Source of the DNA: Amycolatopsis sp. CA-126428 | GTDB taxonomy: Bacteria; Actinomycetota; Actinomycetes; Mycobacteriales; Pseudonocardiaceae | Assembly: GCF_002904335.1 (NCBI RefSeq) | Contig: NZ_PPHF01000134.1 | Span: 1-40,518, forward strand | Direction: 5' to 3' | Length of the DNA stretch: 40,518 nt | Part shown: positions 31,903 through 40,448 of the stretch, in pieces | Position numbering within the stretch: position 1 is the stretch's first letter | Layout of the letters: the number at the start of each line of letters is the position of its first letter | The notes under the pieces: model-generated | What the model saw: only the letters and a program-made list of their open reading frames with translations | Told to the model about the DNA's origin: nothing | The model's database searches: none | Translations under genes and position numbers: made by a program

Positions 31903-33162
31903 TCAGGCGGCCCCGTGGGTTGCTCGGGACTTGCGGGCGAGGGAGTCGAGGGACACGGCGACGGCGAGGACGGCACCGGTGACCATGAAGCGGAATGAGG
32001 AATCGAGGTTGAGCAGGGTCAGGCCACTGGAAATGGACTGGATGACGATGATGCCCAGCAAGGCGGCGGATGCTTTTCCCCGTCCGCCGAAGAGGCTCGC
32101 GCCGCCGATGACGGCGGCGGCGATCGCGTTGAGGTTGACGTCGCCGGCGCCGCTGGCCTGGTTCACCGCGGCGAGGCGGGCGGCGGCGAGGACCCCGCCG
32201 AGCGCCGCCAGGGTCGAGCAGAGGATGAACACCGAGGTGTAGACCCTGGTGACGTTGATGCCGGTACGCCGGGCGGCTTCGGCGTTGCCGCCCACGGCGT
32301 AGACGGAACGGCCCCAGCCGGTGCGGGTCAGCAGGTAGTGGAAGACCAGCACCAGGCCGACGAAGGCGACGAACATCCACCCGACACCGCGGCTCTGGTT
32401 GAGGTACCACGCGGCGAAGCCCAGACCCGCGAGGACCGCGAGACTGCGCAAGGCCAGCAGCGAGGTGGATCGCGCGGACAGCTTGGCCACTCGGCGTTCA
32501 CGAGCCAGTGCAAGACCGGTGAAGAACACCGCGGCGGCGGCGAGTACCACCAGGACGTAGGACAGCCAAGCCGGCACGAAAGCCAGCTGCGCGAAGAACA
32601 CCAGCTGCGAGTCGAACGGCAGGTTGATCGCGCCCTTGCTGCCGAGCAGGTACAGCTGCAGGCCGAGGAAGCCGAGCAGACCGGCGAGGGTTCCGACGAA
32701 GCTGGGTACGCCGAACCGGGTGAGCAGCTGGGAGTAGAGCCAGCCGATCACCGCTCCGGCCGCGAGTGCGGCCAGGACCGCCAGCCAGGACGGCCAGCGC
32801 TGGTTGACGAAGGTGACCGCCGTGACCGCTGCGGACAATCCGCTCACCGAGCCGACGGAGAGGTCGATCTGACCGACCAGCAGGACGCAGACCACGCCGA
32901 GCGCGATGACGCCGACCGACACGCATTCGACGGCGAGATTGCCGAGGTTCGCGCTGGAGAGGAAGATCGGGTTGAGGGCTTGGAAGACCGTCCAGATGAT
33001 CACCAGGCCGATGATGATGGGCAGCACCCCGAGGTCGCCGGAGCGGATCCGGCCGGTGAAGGCGGTGAGGGTTCCGCGGACGCCGGCGTCGTCGCGCAGG
33101 CGTTCGTCGGCACGGTCGATGTCGGTGCGCGCGGGCGGGGTGGGTGTGCTGATCTCAGTCAT
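31903..33162 (-). CDS. Sugar ABC transporter permease (XylH/RbsC type)
   Basis: A 419-residue CUT2-family permease with about 11-12 spans. The conserved cytoplasmic EAA-like segment is YAVGGNAEAARRTGINVTR, followed by GASLFGGRGKASAALLG, both typical of XylH/RbsC/YtfT. The N-terminus up to about residue 45 is cytoplasmic and charged. Its start overlaps the ATPase stop by eight bases. It forms a homodimer in the importer with the adjacent ATPase and lipoprotein. Confidence 0.93.
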   Translation of the reverse strand: MTEISTPTPPARTDIDRADERLRDDAGVRGTLTAFTGRIRSGDLGVLPIIIGLVIIWTVFQALNPIFLSSANLGNLAVECVSVGVIALGVVCVLLVGQIDLSVGSVSGLSAAVTAVTFVNQRWPSWLAVLAALAAGAVIGWLYSQLLTRFGVPSFVGTLAGLLGFLGLQLYLLGSKGAINLPFDSQLVFFAQLAFVPAWLSYVLVVLAAAAVFFTGLALARERRVAKLSARSTSLLALRSLAVLAGLGFAAWYLNQSRGVGWMFVAFVGLVLVFHYLLTRTGWGRSVYAVGGNAEAARRTGINVTRVYTSVFILCSTLAALGGVLAAARLAAVNQASGAGDVNLNAIAAAVIGGASLFGGRGKASAALLGIIVIQSISSGLTLLNLDSSFRFMVTGAVLAVAVSLDSLARKSRATHGAA

Positions 33163-33982
33163 CGTTGCCGACTCCGTTCGTGCTGGCCGCGGCGGCGGTC
33201 CGTGCCGTGCGCCGGGTCACCGCGTTGTCGGTCGCGCCGGTGATCGCGGCGACGATCTGTTCGGATGAGGTGGTCGCGGCGTCGAACACGCCGTTGTTGC
33301 GGCCGAGGCGCAGGACGGCGATGTGGTCGGCGACGGCGCGGACGTCGTCCATGTTGTGGCTGACCATGATCACGCCGAGGCCGCGCTGGCGAAGCGTCTC
33401 GATGAGGTTGAGCACTTCGGCGGTCTGAGCCACGCCCAGGGCCGCGGTCGGCTCGTCCAGGATGATGATCTTGGGATCGCCCAGCAACGACCGGGCGATC
33501 GCCACGGTCTGTTTCTGCCCGCCGGACAGCGCCGCGACCGGGACGCGCACGCTGGGGATCTTCGCGGAGAGCTGCCTCAGCAGTTCCCAGGACCGGGTCT
33601 CCATGGTCGTCTCGTCGAGCCGGGTGCGGCGCAGTTCCCGGCCGAGGAACAGGTTCTCGACGACGTTGAGGTTCTCGCACAGGGCCAGGTCCTGGAAGAC
33701 CGTCGCGATGCCCAGCCGGCGAGCGTCCGCCGGGCTGGTGATGCGTACCTGCTCGCCACCGAAGGTGATGGTGCCGGCGTCCGCGCGGTGGACGCCGGAG
33801 AGAACTTTGACCAGCGTCGACTTTCCGGCGCCGTTGTCACCGACGATGGCCGTCACCCGCCCGGCGGCGACGTCGAGGTGGACATCGGTCAACGCTGCCA
33901 CCGCGGCGAAGTTCTTGTCTATGCCGGCCAGCGACAGGATGGGGCGGTCCGGGATGCCCGCGCTGTTGGTGATGGAAGACAT
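33155..33982 (-). CDS. Sugar ABC transporter ATP-binding protein
   Basis: A 275-residue ATPase. Walker A is GDNGAGKST (48-56), Q-loop VFQDLAL (near 95-101), signature ALSGGQKQ (151-158), Walker B IIILDEPTAA (172-181) and switch His209. Only one nucleotide domain is present, as in FrcA-type systems, whereas RbsA/XylG-type proteins have two fused domains. It must therefore dimerise. It lies between the binding-protein gene (24 bases) and the permease gene (overlap). Confidence 0.93.
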   Translation of the reverse strand: MSSITNSAGIPDRPILSLAGIDKNFAAVAALTDVHLDVAAGRVTAIVGDNGAGKSTLVKVLSGVHRADAGTITFGGEQVRITSPADARRLGIATVFQDLALCENLNVVENLFLGRELRRTRLDETTMETRSWELLRQLSAKIPSVRVPVAALSGGQKQTVAIARSLLGDPKIIILDEPTAALGVAQTAEVLNLIETLRQRGLGVIMVSHNMDDVRAVADHIAVLRLGRNNGVFDAATTSSEQIVAAITGATDNAVTRRTARTAAAASTNGVGNDD

Positions 33983-34006
33983 GATCTCCTCGCTGTTCCC
34001 CGTCGG

Positions 34007-35080
34007 TCAGGCGATGCCCGCGCGGGCGCACGCGGCGGCGTACTGCGGGGTGCAGATGGCCCCCGCTTTCAGTTCGTTGCTGCTCACCAGGGCTTGCTTG
34101 AGGTTGCCGGTGGTGACGACGGTCGGGTCGAACAGCTGGGTCGGGGTGTTGAACAGCGTGGTCGCCCCGGTCGGCTTCTTGCCTTGGGCGAATTGCACGG
34201 CGATGTCGGCGGCGGCTTCGGCGACGATCTTGATCGGCTTGGAGATGGTGTTGTACTGGTCGCCGCTGACGATCCGCTGCGCGGCGGCGAGCTCGGCGTC
34301 GTTGCCGGTGACCGGGGGGACGGGGTTCACGCCGGCGGCCTTGAACGCGGCGATCGCGCCGCCGCCGGTGCCGTCGTTGGCCGCGACCACGCCGGCGATC
34401 TGCGTGCCGAACCGGGTGATCTGGCCGCTGACCCAGTCCTGGGCCTTGGCCGGTTGCCAGTCGGGGGTGTCGAATTCGGCGAGCAGCTTGATGCCGCTGG
34501 TGTCGAGGGCGCTGTGGATGCCTTTCTTGATCAGGCCGGCCGCGGCGTCGGTGGGGGAGCCGTTGACCTCGAGGATGCCGCCTTGGGCGCCGGTCTGCTT
34601 GAGGTGGTCGACCAGCGACTGCGCGATTTTGGCGCCGATCTTCTCGTTGTCGAAGGAGATGTAGTAGTCCGGGGGCATGGTGGGGATCGGGCGGTCGTAG
34701 GCGATCACCGTCGCGCCCTGGGCGTGAGCGGTGTTGACGATGGTCGCGGCCGCGGTCGAGTCGACCGGGTCGAGCACGATCACCTTGGCGCCTTGGGCCA
34801 GGGCGGAGTTGGCCTGCTGCTGCTGTTGAGCGGCGTCGGCGTTGGCGTTGGCGTAGATGACCGAGCAGCCGGCGCAGAGCTGCTTGACCTTGGCCTCGAA
34901 CAGTGGGTGGTCGGCCAGTTCGTAGCGGGTGGAGGCGATGTCGGGCATCAGGAAGGCGATCTTGGCCTGGGCGGCGTCGCCGGTGGCGCCGGGACTGCCT
35001 GCGGTGTCGGCGCAAGCGCTCGTGACGCACGCCAGGGTGGCGGTGATCGCGACGAGGGTGAGCTTCCTCGAAGTGTTCAT
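34007..35080 (-). CDS. Sugar-binding lipoprotein of ABC importer
   Basis: A 357-residue periplasmic-binding-protein type I (Peripla_BP_4; XylF/RbsB-like). The signal peptide (MNTSRKLTLVAITATLACV) ends in the lipobox TSAC, with Cys23 as lipid anchor. Typical segments: KIAFLMPDIASTRYE, GAKVIVLDPVDSTAAATIV, VIAYDRPI, GVVAANDGTGGGAI and PVTGNDAELAAAQRIVSGDQ (Asp/Asn/Arg sugar contacts). Two extra cysteine pairs (LCAGC and the CTPQYAAAC tail) could form disulfides. It defines the specificity of the operon, but the ligand cannot be read from sequence alone. Confidence 0.93.
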   Translation of the reverse strand: MNTSRKLTLVAITATLACVTSACADTAGSPGATGDAAQAKIAFLMPDIASTRYELADHPLFEAKVKQLCAGCSVIYANANADAAQQQQQANSALAQGAKVIVLDPVDSTAAATIVNTAHAQGATVIAYDRPIPTMPPDYYISFDNEKIGAKIAQSLVDHLKQTGAQGGILEVNGSPTDAAAGLIKKGIHSALDTSGIKLLAEFDTPDWQPAKAQDWVSGQITRFGTQIAGVVAANDGTGGGAIAAFKAAGVNPVPPVTGNDAELAAAQRIVSGDQYNTISKPIKIVAEAAADIAVQFAQGKKPTGATTLFNTPTQLFDPTVVTTGNLKQALVSSNELKAGAICTPQYAAACARAGIA

Positions 35081-35094
35081 GTCAGGTGCTCCGT

Positions 35095-36177
35095 TCAGCG
35101 GTGATCGGTGGGGGTGGACGCCGGTTGACGGCGGTGCTGCAGGACGTCGGGATTGGCGCAGTACGCCGGCTCCGCACCGCGCAGCCAGCGGCCCGCCTCG
35201 TCGGCGACCATGGCCGCGGCGCGTTGGGCGACGCCTCTGGTCGCGCCGGCGAGGTGGGGTGTGAGCACCACGTGCGGCGCGTCGCGGATCGGGTGTTCCG
35301 CGGGCAGGGGTTCGATGTCGTAGACGTCCAGGGCCGCGGCGAACAACTTCCCGTCGCGCAGTGCGGCGGCCAGCGCGGTGTAGTCCAGCAGCCCACCGCG
35401 AGCGCAGTTGACCAGAACCGAACCTTCCCGCATCAACGCCAGTTCGGCGGCGCCGATCAGCTTGTGGGTGTGCGGGGTCAACCGAGCGTGCAGGGACACG
35501 ACTTCGGAGCGGGCGAGCAGCTCCGGCAGCGGCACGACCACGACTCCCCGCGGAAGAGCGGCGGGATCGACGTAGGGGTCGTGAACGAGGACACGCGCAC
35601 CCATCGCGGTGAGCACGGTGGCCAGGTGACCACCGACGGCGCCGGCACCCACCAGGCCGATGGTGGAGCCGTGGACCTGCAGCCCGGTCGCGTCGTAGGC
35701 GTACAGGTCGCTCTTCCACTGTCCGCGCAGCACGCTGATGTGACTGTCGGGGATGCGGCGCATCGCCGCCAGGAGCAGACCCAGGGTGTGCTCGGCGGTG
35801 GAGACCGCGTTGCGCCCGGGGGCGTAGGTCACCGCGACGCCGTGCAGGGTGGCGGCGCCGAGGTTGGCGTTCACCGGGCCGCCGCGGCTGATGGCGAACA
35901 ACTCCAGGTCGGGGCACGCGGCCAGGACCCGCTCGGTGAGCGGCGCCATCTGGGTCAGGCACACGCGGACACCCTGCAGGGCTTCGATCAGGGCGTCCTC
36001 CGATCCGGAAGCCTCGTCGACTTCAGCGATGGCGCGGAACGGTTCGTGCGGCCACGGCAGCGCGAGTTCGCGCACGGCCCAGGCGTCAGGACCGGATTCG
36101 GCGTTCAGGGCTTCGGCGAGCAGACGGTTGAGCACGAAGTGGTCGCCGGCGAGCAAGATGGGGGCGGGTGGTGCCAT
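35095..36177 (-). CDS. D-2-hydroxyacid dehydrogenase (PGDH/PdxB-like)
   Basis: A 360-residue NAD-dependent D-isomer-specific 2-hydroxyacid dehydrogenase. The nucleotide loop is GAGAVG (177-182), Asp200 after strand 2 (LVHDPY) indicates NAD, and the catalytic triad is Arg260 (NCARGG), Glu289 (DIEPLP) and His308 (LTPHLAG). Substrate region ISRGGPVNANLGA (near 96-108) resembles 3-phosphoglycerate dehydrogenase. There is no ACT domain. In an operon with two kinases it should oxidise a phosphorylated or free 2-hydroxy acid to a 2-keto acid, as PdxB does with 4-phosphoerythronate. 14 bases from the binding-protein gene. Confidence 0.92.
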   Translation of the reverse strand: MAPPAPILLAGDHFVLNRLLAEALNAESGPDAWAVRELALPWPHEPFRAIAEVDEASGSEDALIEALQGVRVCLTQMAPLTERVLAACPDLELFAISRGGPVNANLGAATLHGVAVTYAPGRNAVSTAEHTLGLLLAAMRRIPDSHISVLRGQWKSDLYAYDATGLQVHGSTIGLVGAGAVGGHLATVLTAMGARVLVHDPYVDPAALPRGVVVVPLPELLARSEVVSLHARLTPHTHKLIGAAELALMREGSVLVNCARGGLLDYTALAAALRDGKLFAAALDVYDIEPLPAEHPIRDAPHVVLTPHLAGATRGVAQRAAAMVADEAGRWLRGAEPAYCANPDVLQHRRQPASTPTDHR

Positions 36178-36200
36178 GAGGTAGTCCTTCTCGGAGTGGT

Positions 36201-37721
36201 TCAGCGGTCGGCGAAACGGATCAGGTTGCGCTGCCTGGCCTGGTTGGCGACGTCGGGGTCCAACCACGCGCGGTCGGCGAGGGCGGTGACGAAGGCGTCG
36301 TAGCCCGGGGCCAGCGCGGCACCTCGGGCCAGGTCGGGTTCGAGGGTGTCGCGCACGCGGACCAACCGTCGCGCAGCGGCCGGGATGTCGCCGCCGGCGG
36401 CACCGGCGGCCAGGACGGCCATCCCCCGGGCGGGTTCCGGGTCGTCGGGCAATCGGACCGGCACGCCGAGCACGTCGCAACGCAGCTGGTTCCACCACGG
36501 ATTGCGCGACCCGCCACCGGTGAAGCTGATCGGTCCAGCGACGTCGGCGCCGGCGCCGCGCAGGACGTCGAAACACAGCCGCTCGACGTGCGCGACACCT
36601 GTGCACACCGCGGCGAAAGCCCGCGCGGCGCCGGTGCCGGTGCCAGGCCGGTCGAGCGCGCCGTTGCCGAGGAATCCCTGTGCCTGGGGGGCCACGAAGG
36701 GGAAACGTTCCCCCCGTCCGGTCAGCGGGTAACACAGCGGGACCTCGGCGACCTCGGCGGCGGCCGTGGTCAGGATCGCGAGGTCGGCACCGGGGAACAG
36801 GGACTTCACCGCACCAGCGCCGCTGCTGGACGCGCCGCCGGGCAGCCACAGGTCGCCGTAGGGTGCGCGGTGCGAGTAAACGGCTCCGGTCGGGTCGTGC
36901 AGCAACGTGGTGCTGACACCTTTGAGCGCCAATGTCGTGCCCAGGACGGAGTTCCACTCGCCGGGAACCAGGGCGCCGGCGCCGAGCTGCGCGGCGCACC
37001 CGTCGGTCATCCCGGCCACGACGGGCGTGCCGACGGGCAGGCCGGTTCGTTCGGCCGCGTCGTGGCACACCACTCCGAGCGTCGTTCCGGGAGGAACCAC
37101 GGGCGGGAGGACGGCCGGGTCGAGCCGGAGGCGCTCGAGGACGGCTTGTGGCCAGCAGCGGTCGAGCTGGTCGTAACCGGTTTTGAGCGCGTGACTGGAA
37201 TCGGACTCGACCGCGTGCCCGGTCAGCGCCGCGGCCACCACATCGGGTTGGTGAGCCAGCCGGACATCGCCGGTGAGCAGGCCCTGGTCCCGCCACCACA
37301 GGAGCTTCGGGAGAGCCCACGCCGGCTGGATCCGGTAGCCGAGTTTCAGCCAGAGATCGGCCCCCGCGTCCTGCGCTTCACCGGCCAGGGCGCCGGCACG
37401 GGCGTCGTCGTACATGAGTCCGGGGGTGCGGGGCGTTCCGTCGAGGCCGGTGAGCAGGACCGTTCCCGAGGTCGCACACACCGCGACACCGCCGACCGGC
37501 CGGGTGCCGATCTTCGCGGTGACGATGGCGAGGGCATCGGCGGCGGCGGTCCACCAGGCACGTGGGTCCTGCTCGTGCCGGTTGTGGTCCCGGTGGCCGT
37601 GCAGCGGGCGCGCCGCGTGGGCGATGGTGACGCCGCCGTCGTCGACCGCCAGCGCTCGGCAGCTTTGGGTGCCGAGGTCCAAGCCGATCCAGACAGCATC
37701 GATGGTCGGGTGCTCAAGCAT
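36201..37721 (-). CDS. FGGY carbohydrate kinase (xylulokinase-like)
   Basis: A 506-residue sugar kinase. Phosphate-1 motif GLDLGTQSCRALAVDD near residues 13-28; catalytic Asp in GMTDGCAAQLG; adenosine loop FTGGGSRNPWWNQLRCDVLG near 408-427 and VRLPDDPEPARGMAVLAAGA, the FGGY signature region. It phosphorylates a ketose, polyol or sugar acid. Its start overlaps the first kinase by eight bases. Two different FGGY kinases in one operon suggest two substrates or successive phosphorylations. Confidence 0.92.
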   Translation of the reverse strand: MLEHPTIDAVWIGLDLGTQSCRALAVDDGGVTIAHAARPLHGHRDHNRHEQDPRAWWTAAADALAIVTAKIGTRPVGGVAVCATSGTVLLTGLDGTPRTPGLMYDDARAGALAGEAQDAGADLWLKLGYRIQPAWALPKLLWWRDQGLLTGDVRLAHQPDVVAAALTGHAVESDSSHALKTGYDQLDRCWPQAVLERLRLDPAVLPPVVPPGTTLGVVCHDAAERTGLPVGTPVVAGMTDGCAAQLGAGALVPGEWNSVLGTTLALKGVSTTLLHDPTGAVYSHRAPYGDLWLPGGASSSGAGAVKSLFPGADLAILTTAAAEVAEVPLCYPLTGRGERFPFVAPQAQGFLGNGALDRPGTGTGAARAFAAVCTGVAHVERLCFDVLRGAGADVAGPISFTGGGSRNPWWNQLRCDVLGVPVRLPDDPEPARGMAVLAAGAAGGDIPAAARRLVRVRDTLEPDLARGAALAPGYDAFVTALADRAWLDPDVANQARQRNLIRFADR

Positions 37722-39258
37722 GTGTTCCCACCTCCGAGGCCGCCCCGGCGTCCGGGTGCGTGCGCCAGTGCGGCCAGCGGACGGAAACCATCTCGCGTGT
37801 GGTGAGGAACTCCTCGTGCTCCCCGTCGTAGAACCCCGTCAGCTCCGGTACCGGGTCGAATCGCTGACGTGTCCGGATCAGCGCGGCCGCGGCGGTGGCG
37901 AGATCCGGATACCGGCCCAGCAGCGCCGAGGCGTGGACGAACGAGCCTTTGGCACCGACCTGGCTGTCGGTGGTGACGATCGCGGGGATCCCGGTGATGT
38001 CGGCGATCATCTGACACCACGAGCTGCTGGCCGCACCGCCGCCGCACAACCGCAGCTGCGTGGGGTGGCCGGGCGCGGCGGTCAGGCAGTCGCGGATCAC
38101 GTGTCCGAGGCCCTCCAGCACAGCACGTGCGAAGTGCTCCGGTTGGTGTCCGAATTTCACGCCGGTGATCAGGCCGCTGGCGTTGAGGTCGAGAAACGGT
38201 GCTCGCTCGCCCGCCGGCGACAAGTACGGCAGGATCCGCAGACCGTCGGCACCAGGGGAGGCTTGTCCGGCGAGCGCGGTCACCGCGCCCGGAGCGGGCA
38301 ACCCCAGCAGGCCGGCGAGCCAGTCGATGACCCCGCAGCCGGCCAGGGTCGGGAACGCTCGCAGCAGGAGGTCCGGCGTGTCGAGCGCGAGTGTGAGACC
38401 GGCCGGCTGCGCGGTGGTGTCGACGCTGTCCACCAGCACTTCCGTGCACAGCGTCGTGCCCAGCACGCATGATGCGTGACCGGGCTCGGTCGCTCCGGAG
38501 CCGATCGCGGTGGAGGCGATGTCGTAGGGAGCGAGTACGACCGGGAGTCCCGCTGGGAGCCCCAGCAGGCCCGCGGCCTCGGCGGTCAGCTTCTGTACCC
38601 GGTCAGCGGCGCCGAGCAGAGGTGGCACGAGGTGACGCTGCGGACCGAGCCCGTACAGCTCGAAAAGCGCGTCACTGTGCTGAGCGAGCCGAAGGTCCAG
38701 CCAAGGCGCCGAAGAGTCGGTGCTGTCCATGCCGAGCACTCCGGTCAACCGGAGAAAGAGCCAGCTCCCGCAGGTCAGCACCGCGGCCGCGCGGGCCGTC
38801 GTCTCCGGCTCCTCGGCGATCAAGGCGCGCAGGATGGCGTTGGGCAGGCCCGCGTTGGTCAGGGATGCGTTGATGCGGAACGCCTCGGTGAGGACATCGC
38901 GCACACGCCAGTCTTCGACGATGCCGGCAGCACGCCCATCGTTCCACAGCACCGCGGGCCGCAGTGGCCGATGGCGCCCGTCGACGAGCCACGCGCCATC
39001 TCCTTGTGCGGTCAGCGCGAGGAATTCCACGGGGCGGTCGAGACGTTCCGCCGCTTCACGGACCGCGGAAGAGGCCGCCTCCCAGACGGCGTCCATGTCC
39101 TGTTCGGCGCGATCGGGGGAGGGGTGCGACACCGTGGTGCCGCGGCTGACGGCGAACAGTTCGTGCCCGTCTTCGTCGAACACGGCCGCCTTGATGACCG
39201 TGGTTCCCGCGTCGAGACACACCACGACGGGACGACCCGCGGGACCGCTTGCGGTCAT
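37714..39258 (-). CDS. FGGY carbohydrate kinase (second type)
   Basis: A 514-residue FGGY kinase quite unlike its neighbour. Phosphate-1 motif CLDAGTTVIKAAVFDEDG near 14-31; catalytic Asp in VLAPYDIASTAIGSGA; adenosine loop LCGGGAASSSWCQMIADITG followed by the FGGY signature region VGAKGSFVHASALLG. It is closer in pattern to erythritol/L-xylulose/AI-2-type kinases than to XylB. First structural gene of the operon, 187 bases after DeoR, ATG 39258 with GGAGGAGC upstream. Confidence 0.92.
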   Translation of the reverse strand: MTASGPAGRPVVVCLDAGTTVIKAAVFDEDGHELFAVSRGTTVSHPSPDRAEQDMDAVWEAASSAVREAAERLDRPVEFLALTAQGDGAWLVDGRHRPLRPAVLWNDGRAAGIVEDWRVRDVLTEAFRINASLTNAGLPNAILRALIAEEPETTARAAAVLTCGSWLFLRLTGVLGMDSTDSSAPWLDLRLAQHSDALFELYGLGPQRHLVPPLLGAADRVQKLTAEAAGLLGLPAGLPVVLAPYDIASTAIGSGATEPGHASCVLGTTLCTEVLVDSVDTTAQPAGLTLALDTPDLLLRAFPTLAGCGVIDWLAGLLGLPAPGAVTALAGQASPGADGLRILPYLSPAGERAPFLDLNASGLITGVKFGHQPEHFARAVLEGLGHVIRDCLTAAPGHPTQLRLCGGGAASSSWCQMIADITGIPAIVTTDSQVGAKGSFVHASALLGRYPDLATAAAALIRTRQRFDPVPELTGFYDGEHEEFLTTREMVSVRWPHWRTHPDAGAASEVGTHA

Positions 39259-39349
39259 GGGTGCTCCTCCGGATGCCCTGGCACGCTGCAGTGCGTGCCG
39301 TGATCCGTATTACAGCCAACCGGAGCTCGACTTAGCAAGTTCTAACATT

Positions 39350-39362
39350 GTGACACAGTGAC
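39350..39362. promoter_or_regulatory. Direct repeat in the kinase promoter region
   Basis: GTGAC-ACA-GTGAC lies about 92 bases before the first kinase gene in an AT-rich 187-bp gap between it and DeoR. Nearby TTAG/CTAA symmetry (39332-39345) and GTTAACTTAAC (39435-39445) also occur. DeoR-family proteins bind such spaced short repeats; which is used is not clear. Confidence 0.35.
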
Positions 39363-39445
39363 CGAAGATGGCAGAAAGTAATATCTACTGTTCAAGACGA
39401 TATTTCGAGGTGGATCGCTGATCTTGAGTAACCGTTAACTTAACA

Positions 39446-40261
39446 CTAGATATCACTCTGATGGCGGGCCGCGTCCACGGTGACTCCTCGTCCGCGGAGA
39501 TCGGTGAGGACGTTCGACGGAGTCTCGTCATCGACGATGACGCGGTCGATCGTGTGCAGGTCGACCAGCCGGTGCAGCGCCCGGCGACCGAACTTGGTGT
39601 GGTCGATCAGGGCGATCGTGCGGGACGCCGCGGCAATCAGGGCGCGACGGGTGATGACGGTGTCCTGGGACTGGATGAAGCAAGTTCCCCCGGTCACCGC
39701 GGTCGTCGACATGATCAGGACGTCGGTGCTGAGGTCCGCGGCCGCCACGGCGGTGGCCTGTCCGAGAAACGAGTCGTAGGCGGCGACGTACCGGCCACCC
39801 AGCCCGATGAGTTCGATGTCGACCTGGCCGGCGAGCGTGCGGATCACCGGCAGAAAGTGGGTCACCACCGTGAGCGGAGCCCGCTCGGGCAGCAGACGCG
39901 CGACGGCCAGTGCGGTGGTGCTGTCGTCCAGGGCGACGACCTGGCCCGGCCGGATCTCGGACGCGACCACCTCGGCGGCCATCGCGCTCTTCGCGGCTGC
40001 TTCGGCCTGCATCCGATGCTGCAGGTCTCCGTGAAACGTCACGGTCGGTGCGCTGGTGGCGCCACCGCGGACCTTGTGGAGGAACCCCCGCTGGGTGAGC
40101 GTGTCGAGGTCGCGGTGCACGGTCATGATGCTGACGCCGAACTCGCTGGCCAGATCGTCCACCCGCATGAACCCGGCTTCGGAGATCAGCCGCTGCATCG
40201 CGGCGCGCCGCAGTTCCGGATTGCCGCTGTGGCCTGAGCTGGAGCCGACTCGTGGAGACAC
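39446..40261 (-). CDS. DeoR-family sugar-operon regulator
   Basis: A 271-residue DeoR/GlpR-type regulator. The winged helix spans about residues 18-72 (VDDLASEFGVSIMTVHRDLDTL then RGGATS); the sugar-phosphate isomerase-like domain has ALDDSTTALAVARLL, LIGLGGRYVAAYDSFLG and LIDHTKFGRRAL, the last typical of effector-phosphate binding. It should respond to a phosphorylated intermediate made by the kinases. GTG 40261 gives the expected length. Upstream of, and on the same strand as, the operon it controls. Confidence 0.92.
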   Translation of the reverse strand: MSPRVGSSSGHSGNPELRRAAMQRLISEAGFMRVDDLASEFGVSIMTVHRDLDTLTQRGFLHKVRGGATSAPTVTFHGDLQHRMQAEAAAKSAMAAEVVASEIRPGQVVALDDSTTALAVARLLPERAPLTVVTHFLPVIRTLAGQVDIELIGLGGRYVAAYDSFLGQATAVAAADLSTDVLIMSTTAVTGGTCFIQSQDTVITRRALIAAASRTIALIDHTKFGRRALHRLVDLHTIDRVIVDDETPSNVLTDLRGRGVTVDAARHQSDI

Positions 40262-40448
40262 CCCGTCAGCATCGCATCAACTGCCCCCCGCCGTCGTCGC
40301 CGCGTCGCTCCTGCCCGGATAAGGTATGTGCCGCTTGCAGACGGGCACGGCGTGCTCAGCCGTTGCGCAGGTACGGTTGTCGCGGACGTTTCGCCGCGGT
40401 GAGGCGGGTTCGGCTCGGACGGCGCTCGGTAGCTCACCAAACGTTTGC

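Noticed and set aside
33323..35104. 593-codon plus-strand open frame opposite the ABC genes
   Set aside because: Gly/Val/Asp-rich complement of genes with high G/C third positions; no start context and no domain.
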